From Phyto melanocephala (Eukaryota; Arthropoda; Insecta; Diptera; Rhinophoridae), in NCBI GenBank assembly GCA_941918925.1, contig OW799234.1:74234543-74298542 (forward strand): a DNA stretch of 64,000 bases, written 5' to 3'. The translations under genes and the position numbers were made by a program. The first letter of the stretch is position 1, and the number at the start of each line of letters is the position of its first letter. Positions 57,240 to 64,000 of this stretch are shown here, piece by piece. A model generated the notes under the pieces. The model did no database searches, had not been told where the DNA came from, and worked only from the letters and a program-made list of their open reading frames with translations.

Positions 57240-57700
57240 GATGTAAGTCAAGATTGGTGCTTAAATGTGCTCTGAAGCTCAAAAGGTGTGTCTCTGCAAA
57301 TGAGTTTACACTAATGTGGGTATAGGCAGTAGGCGGACTCACGAAGAGACAAGCTGCAGCTTATTTTTGTGGATCGGAGCTTAGAGTTGCTTAAGGGGAT
57401 AGGATAGTGCGAGCAAAAGTCTTACAATGGGTTGAATCATCGAGCCTGAAAAAGCGGATGGAGACAACTACATGCAGGCACGCACATATGGTTTTCGGAA
57501 GGCTCCTTGGCCGGATTGCAGTAAGGACACTTGGATATAGTAAAAGAACCCTAAGCTGGATGACTGCTCGGGTCACAGGGCAAAGTAAATTTAAATATCA
57601 TTTGTACTGGATTGAAATTGTGAAGGATGATGGGAAAAATTAGTCTGATGCAGATGCTGGCGACTACAATGGATGCAGTGCTAAGGATTGCAGATAATCA
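57240..57700 (+). pseudogene. Probable LINE ORF2 C-terminal relic
   Basis: The 78-codon frame at 57407-57643 reads TCRHAHMVFGRLLGRIAVRT followed by LSWMTARVTGQSKFKYHLY. This resembles the stretch after the RNase H domain of jockey-like LINEs (a cysteine-histidine spot, then LTGH..hhh). Upstream, GGLTKRQAAAYFCGSE could be the end of RNase H. No polymerase domain; stops flank it. The identification comes from pattern memory only. Confidence 0.5.
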
Positions 57701-58422
57701 TCAGTCTACAATGTGAAGTTATAATAGTCTAAAGGAAACACCTTTGGTGGCACTGCTTATGTGAAGTCGGTGATACCTCTTCGGTATTATTGTAATAGTG
57801 AAGGGGGTTAAAAAGGTACCCGTTTATGGAAGAGGTCTGCTTTAGTATTCCGCCTACATTTTTAAAAAGTCTTAAATAATAAGTTATAAATAATGAAAGT
57901 TTATTTTACATATTGAAATTTTTTTAAATAAAACACAACAAATTCAATAGAATGAGCAATATTTGCTCATAAATTGTATGGCATATAGTATTGAACAATA
58001 ATTTGTGGCAAATTTATAGCCTCAGTGACTGTGCTTTGTGAATGACATAGGGGCGGACCAATTTTGCAGAACTTTTTTGAGCAAACCCGGTATTTTTTTC
58101 TCAATAGTGTTGGCTTCTTAATGATCAATCGTTACTTTTTAAAGAACAATCTTCTTAAAGTATTTACAAATGTAATTTATCTAAAATTTTCCATAAAATG
58201 TCCATAAATATTATTATTAAAAGAATTAAATAAATGAATTAAAATGGGCACTTCAAATATACTATTATTGAGTCCTTATTGAGCTTAATCTTATTTATGG
58301 ATATCGAGATCAAGTTTGTCACACCATAAATAACAATATTAATACCAACGAAACATTCCTTAAATAGCGACACCAATGACTTTGAATGTCGCCCATTTTG
58401 CAGACACCATGAAAATGTAAAA
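57701..58422. other. AT-rich sequence, nothing identified
   Basis: No gene or repeat end recognised. Confidence 0.45.
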
Positions 58423-61140
58423 CCAAGTAAGAGCACTATATTCGGCTGTGCCGAATCTTTTATACCCACCACCAATTTTGTGTACATTTAAAGCACAATA
58501 TTTATAATTTTGTTAATCGCTATAGAATAATCTCTTTATAATAAAATATGTATCACTTTCTTTGTAGAGGGTGGTTTAATTTTAAGGGCCCATGTTGAAG
58601 GCGAACCACACCTAAACTTCAACTTTTTTCTTGCATTTCATTTGACATTTCTCAATCTCAGACTAACTCAATTTGAACCGTGGAAAGATACGCAATCGAG
58701 AGACGCTTTTAAATATTAAAGATTTTTGTAAAAATGGGCGTTCAAATCAAAATGCATTTTGTGCACTTCGTGATTCTTTTGGTCAACATAATCGTTCGAA
58801 TTCGTCCACAATCGTGAGAATTGTAAAAAATATTTAAATGTCTGCAAAGCAGGTTTGTATGAAATGTGAAAACATCTGTGAATGCCATCTTAGTTCTGCT
58901 GTTTTTCACGATAACGTGGCAAAAGAGCAAGCAACCTCGACTCATCATCGTGCCCAACAATCGACCATCAACAGTGTCATTGAAAATTTGCACTATCGGA
59001 TCGTGGTGTGCCGCCTAGGTTGGGGGGCCATTTGGCCGATATTTTTTTCCATACATAATTGAAGCATACAAATATTATCATTATAAAAATAAATGATAAT
59101 AATTTTATTCAAAATCAACATAGTCCCTTAAAATTAAACCACCCATTATAACTTCGGTATGCTAGTAAAATGTTTTCGTAAATTTAGTCTTTCAATGAAA
59201 GTGGCCGTTAAAATACGCGTGTCAATAAAGTTTCTGCTAATAAACATAACTTAGATATTTCAATATAGTCCTTTAGTATTTCAAAATCTTTACTCATAGA
59301 GAATTTACATGAATTTAAGTGGAAGAAAGTGAATTTAAGGTTAAATTTTAAGAACCACAGGGTGTTTTAAAATATACATTCTCTGCATTTTTCTAAAACG
59401 GGAAATTTATTAGTAAGATTTTGATTTTTAAACTTCTATAACATTTTGCTTTTAAAAGATTTTCAAACGAAATATGTTTTGTATAATTTTAAAATTTGTT
59501 AGCCATTAGTACATGAAAATAAATTGTTTATAATGTTTAGAGATAATTTTTTTTGACTTAGGTCAAAAATTTCCTAAATTCCCATTTTTAATAGAGCATA
59601 ATTTCAGGAGAACATAAGCATAAGTTGTTAGCATGCCATCTAGTCATTGCTAGTAGAGTCATCTATCTTATCATCTTTATCTTATATTTAGCTACAGTAC
59701 AATAAATGGCGCAGTGTAAGATGAATAAATGCTAATATATATGACTAATATATTTTTATAAAAATTTACAGAAAAAAGTGTGCGTAGCACATCTATTTTC
59801 CGTTATAACGAAGACTTTGACCAAAAAGCCATGTTTGCAAAATTTCAGAATCGTACATATAGTTTTGTCAGTTTTATTACGTTTTAAATTTGAAATATAC
59901 ACTGTGCGGTATAAATTTTCATACATTTTTATCTATAACTCTTTTCCTAATTCATAGATTTAAGCGATTTTCAGGGAAAAATATTATTTTGACTCGATAA
60001 ATATATATTCGAAGTTTCATGACTCTACGTTTATGCGTTTGGACACAATTTAAAAGTGAAAGTGGGCGTTATAGTAGGCGTGTCAAAGTTGTTTTTGCTA
60101 ATGAGTACAACTTAAGTGTTTCAATATAGTCCTTTATTATTCCAAAATCTTTATTAATAGAGAAATTATATGAATTTTAGGTAAAACGTTAAATGGGAGG
60201 TGGGCGTAAAAGAGGGCGTGGCACCTTAATTTTTTGCCATAGTAATGAAATTGCCTAGGGGGATAGACGTAGCAAAATTTATCATCATACCTCTAATTTT
60301 AGCGGTTTTATGAGCTTTTAAATTTCATTAACGGTAGATAACGTGAAAAGTGGGCGTTATAGTAGGCGTGTCAAAGTTATTTTTGCGAATGAGTACAACT
60401 GAGGTGTTTCAATATAGGCCTTTATTATTCCAAAATCTTTATTAATAGAGAAATTATATGAATTTTAGTTAAAACGTTATATGGGAGGTGGGCGTAAAAG
60501 TGGGCGTGGCACATTGATTTGCCGTTGCAAGAAAGCGTGTCACCAAAAAGCAAAGTGTGCAAAATTTCAGAGTCGTACATCCAATTTTGTTGCTTTTATG
60601 ACGTTTTTGTTTTTAAATATACCGAAAAATACACTGTGCGGTATAAATTTTCGTACATTTTGATCGATAACTCCTCTCCTAATGCATAGATTTAGACAAT
60701 TTTCGGGGAAAAATATTGTCTTTACCCAGGAAATATATATTCGAAGTTTCATGAGTCTACGTTAAGGCGTTTGGACACAATTCCATTTTATTCGATGTTC
60801 GAAGGACACGGTTTTTTCGACCTACTCTTGCTTTTCGAGCTATAACTCTCTTCCTAATATTCCGATTTAGCCCATTTTCAATACCAAACAAACCTTGTCT
60901 ATAAGAAAGATTCTGTCAAAATTTGAGCCCCCTAGCTTTTTCGGTGCGACCTCTATCGTGCTTTCAACAGACGGACAGACGGACAGACGGAGAGACGGAC
61001 GGACATAGCTAGATCGTCATAAAATCAAACCCCGATTCAGAATATATATACTTTATGGGGTCTAAAATGGATATTTCGATGTGTTACAAACGGAATGACA
61101 AAATGAATATACCCCCACCATTTTTTTGGTGGCGGGTATA
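58423..61140 (+). mobile_element. Helentron-like repeat, sub-family B, long copy 2
   Basis: The same structure as 21776-24516 with only scattered differences. Head CAAGTAAGAGCACTATATTC, GTGGGCGT blocks at 60060-60510, a longer GACGGACAGACGG tract near 60970, and the tail GGTGGCGGGTATAATA. It carries the MITE at the same site. Confidence 0.88.
58567..59146 (+). mobile_element. Mariner-derived MITE inside sub-family B, copy 3
   Basis: Ends GAGGGTGGTTTAATTTTAAG and the inverse of ATGGGTGGTTTAATTTTAAG, with TA flanks at 58565-58566 and 59147-59148. Differs from the 21921 copy by two small indels. The residual C-terminus GGHLADIFFHT is near 59015-59060. Confidence 0.85.
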
Positions 61141-63170
61141 ATAATCAAAAACTCTTTATGCAAAATACAAGGCTTAAAGCCCTATATGTGCTAACTAACC
61201 ATGCTGACCATACACTACCAAATGTACAATACGAAAAATGAGCCCCAATAAAGTCAATCACGTTAAAGTACGTAATATTGATTACAATTTGATGATGTCT
61301 GCACTTGACATGAACAAAACAAAAAGACATTGTTCAACAAATAGTAAAACAGTTAAACACGACGCCAACTGCTTATTAATCAAACCATGAAGTAAATGCA
61401 GACAAAAAGAGTTTTTTCCTATCAAATATATATATAAATCGGTTGCACAATTTCTGTTTATAATAAATTATAATTAACCTTGAATTATTTTATACAAAGT
61501 ATTTTCTATACAATTGATATTAAAATTTTTGTAGTGCAAAAAAAAATGTTTTTTGTATTAAACAATTTTTAACATGTTTAGCATAATAACTTTCATAAAC
61601 AATAAATATTTTTATTAAAAAATGTTAGTATGTACGTGGTTATAATGTGATATGTGTGAGTGTTTTCAAAAGTAATTTCTATTTTAAAGGGATTTTTTTT
61701 ACTGTTGCCAATGTGTGTGAACTTTCAGTAACAAGAGGTTTCTTGCTTAAGTCTTTTGTTTTGAATTGCTTTAGGACGAGTGTATGTTTGGATGTCTTAT
61801 CTATGCTTTATATATTTCTTGTGAATGACACATAAAAAGTTTTTTTATTGTCAATAGTTACTTTTTAACCGGTTTTTATGTTCTATAAAATTGAAGATAA
61901 TTTATTTGTTGTTCAAATAGAAATAGAAAACAAATATATTTTTTATTTAAAGTCAATAAAATTTTTTTAATTATCTAATACAGTGTTTCCGAACCGTTAA
62001 CAACAATTTAGTAAAAAATCTTCTAAAGAGGTCATGCAGCAATTTCAGAATTTTAAAATTGTTTTTAAAAAATTTTTTGCTTTAGACAATTTAGAAAATT
62101 TGACAAGTTTGAGATAAGGCATTTGAGCAGGACTTTAGCTAGAAAATTTTTAAGAATAATAGATTTAGTGAAAATGTGAAGGTAAAGAAAATTCTTTGAA
62201 TAATAACAATAAAATTTATGTTATTATTTTTTTATTTTTATTTTCAAAAATTATTGAAATTTTTTAAAGGTGTATAATTAAAAATTCCATAATCTTTTTT
62301 TCAAAGTTTTGGCTTTTATTTGGAAATTATTAAACATTCTAAAATTTACTCAAAGCATTGGCTTTCCTTAACCGTTTTCCCCTTTTTCGGCAATATATGG
62401 ATTGGGGGCCAAAAGATCTACACACTAACACAATCAAGCTTGAGTTTTGTAATAAAGCATATTATAGAGAGAGAGAGCCTTATGCATACAACAAAAAAAA
62501 AGTGTAGTCAAACGCGACAATGTCTGGATAATAAGATGGGTGAGGCAGAAATTTCCCATATACTTCATTTCAATTAGTTTTTACATGGAAGATTACGTTT
62601 TTATGGCTGGCCGGATATATGCTTTAAACGCTTTAGTTGCTTTAGGTACATGTTTTATGTGATGGTTTGGCCAAATGGCACCTGCTCATAATAAATATAG
62701 ATTGGTGCACCAAATCCAGAACATTACCTTAGCTTACGCTTTGTGTTATCGTAATGGATTAATTTTTTATCTAAAATAATGATTCAGTACATAAACTGAC
62801 TTTTCTTTATAATGTTCAAGCAGTACTTCAGATATGGAAAATCATTTGAATGGATCCTGCTATTTGTAAAAATCTGATAAATTGCTGTTTGAGTAGGTCT
62901 TGATAAATTTGAAAGCTTTTATTTAGAGTCTTCTTGATCTTCAAACGATTTTGACTGGCCAAAATTACCACCATGTTAAAACAGATCGACTACATTCATC
63001 TTTAATAAGTAATTAATTTGTAAAAATTCAAAAATCATACTTTAGCAAAAAAATCATTAAAAATATTATAAAATCATGATTATGGCAACGCTGGTAGTAA
63101 TAAACTAGATGAGTTTAAGATTTTAAAAAAATATTTGCTTTCTAGAAGGGATGCATTTATTTTTGTGGAG
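61141..63170. other. AT-rich sequence, nothing identified
   Basis: Several 60-85 codon frames are present; none shows a known domain. No repeat ends found. Confidence 0.45.
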
Positions 63171-63925
63171 AAAGGTATATGACATATGAGTTATTAAAAC
63201 CAAAACCCGCTCTCAAAATATATGCCAAAATATCGCACGAAGATCAATAATGTGGATTTTGAATAAAGACTTCACTTTCGGAGCTTAATTCACTCAAGAG
63301 CTTAAACCTTCTGACCGGTCCTAGCATCTACAATATGCCGAATGTTTAGTTGAAAAGGCAGAACTGAATTGTGACTTTACAAAGAAAATAATCTTCAGCG
63401 ATAATGTACACTTTTACCTCAGTAGATTATTTAACAAGCAAATTTTCCGCATTTGGGCAAATGAGAATCCACGAGTGATTGTTGAAAAGCCGATGCATTT
63501 ACAAAAAGTGATGGTCATGCTTCTTAAAAAATTAGGTCGGCCAAGCTGTTGCCGTGAATGATGTTCGCAATCGAAAGATGATAGCGAACTTCTTGTGAAC
63601 TAAACTTGAAGATATGTACCACTTGCCACATAGTTAAAAAAACAATGGCTCTTCTGCATAAGGGATTCAACGGCCGTGTTATCTCAAGTTGTGGCGATGT
63701 TAATTGGCCACCACGATCATATGATTTGACACCATTGGACTTTTCTTTGGAGAAATTTGAAAGAAAACGTGCACGTCAATAAGCCAGGAATAATTCACGA
63801 TCTAGAGGATGAGATAATTCGGCATATTAACAACATTGAACCTTAGTTTTATCTAAATGTCATTTAAAATATCTATCCTCGAAGCAGCGGTGAGCATTTA
63901 GCCGATATTTTGTTTCGCACATAAC
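63171..63925 (+). pseudogene. Dead mariner-like transposase
   Basis: Broken frames give ELKPSDRS near 63300, then NCDFTKKIIFSDNVHFYLSR near 63370-63425 with the first catalytic Asp in FSDNVHF. RIWANENPRVIVEKPMHLQK follows near 63450-63500. WPPRSYDLTPLDF, the third Asp block, is near 63700-63740, and GEHLADILFRT with a stop ends it near 63890-63924. The second Asp block is damaged. Several frameshifts and stops. TIRs were not identified; related to the mariner types above. Confidence 0.8.
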
Positions 63926-64000
63926 TGTCTTTTAAACATTATAAAAAATATTTTTTAAAATTAAAATAGTATTCACTAAGAAGTTTTTGATTTATTTAGA

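Noticed and set aside
57391..57576. Minus-strand 61-codon frame
   Set aside because: Antisense to the better-supported LINE-like frame at 57407-57643.
60481..60663. Open frame starting MGGGRKSGRGTLICR (also at 23862)
   Set aside because: Produced by the GTGGGCGT repeats of the sub-family B element; a non-coding repeat.
62320..62577. 85-codon open frame as a host gene
   Set aside because: No recognisable domain, no flanking exon signals, and length within what AT-rich DNA gives by chance.

Overview
The window looks like AT-rich, non-coding chromosomal DNA from a higher fly (Diptera: Cyclorrhapha, probably a calyptrate). Evidence: poly-A/poly-T tracts, short introns with GT..AG borders, a CA microsatellite, a tRNA-derived SINE, and dozens of copies of a repeat beginning ACAAGTAAGAGYGCTATA with an ATTCGGC..GCCGAAT hairpin. 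That repeat resembles the DINE-1/INE-1 (Helentron-type) repeats of flies. No host protein-coding exon could be supported; every coding stretch recognised belongs to a transposable element.

Layout. 0.1-1.66 kb: 34-bp satellite. 3.7-7 kb: degraded Helentron-like pieces, a hammerhead-ribozyme-bearing retroelement relic (4.94-5.01 kb) and a terminal-inverted-repeat (TIR) element with CACGTACGAT boxes (6.16-6.93 kb). 9.2-11 kb: Helentron-like repeat split by a young internally deleted mariner. 13-14.5 kb: two small inverted-repeat elements. 16-19.3 kb: tandem Helentron-like copies, one split by a Transib-like (RAG1-related) transposon. 20.3-27.6 kb: large Helentron-like copies with nested MITEs. 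29.7-34.9 kb: more of these, small MITEs and a dead mariner. 35.5-38.4 kb: two dead Tc1/mariner copies. 39.97-43.1 kb: an apparently intact hAT transposon with a four-exon, 613-residue transposase. 43.2-47 kb: LINE relic and nested MITEs. 47.9-49 kb: two Helentron-like copies. 49.8-50.95 kb: hammerhead-bearing repeat in a ~520-bp-armed inverted repeat. 51-61.1 kb: Helentron-like copies, a second hAT relic, a SINE and a LINE relic. 63.2-63.9 kb: another dead mariner.

The elements record a history by nesting. Empty sites elsewhere in the window confirm several target-site duplications (TSDs): TA for mariner types, 5 bp for the Transib-like copy, 8 bp for both hATs, TAA/TTA for PIF-like MITEs. 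A mariner-derived MITE sits at the same base in three Helentron-like copies and is absent from two others, so it was probably copied along with its carrier. The strongest candidates for something unusual are the three hammerhead ribozyme motifs, the Transib-like element whose right end is the V(D)J heptamer CACAGTG, and the intact hAT element.
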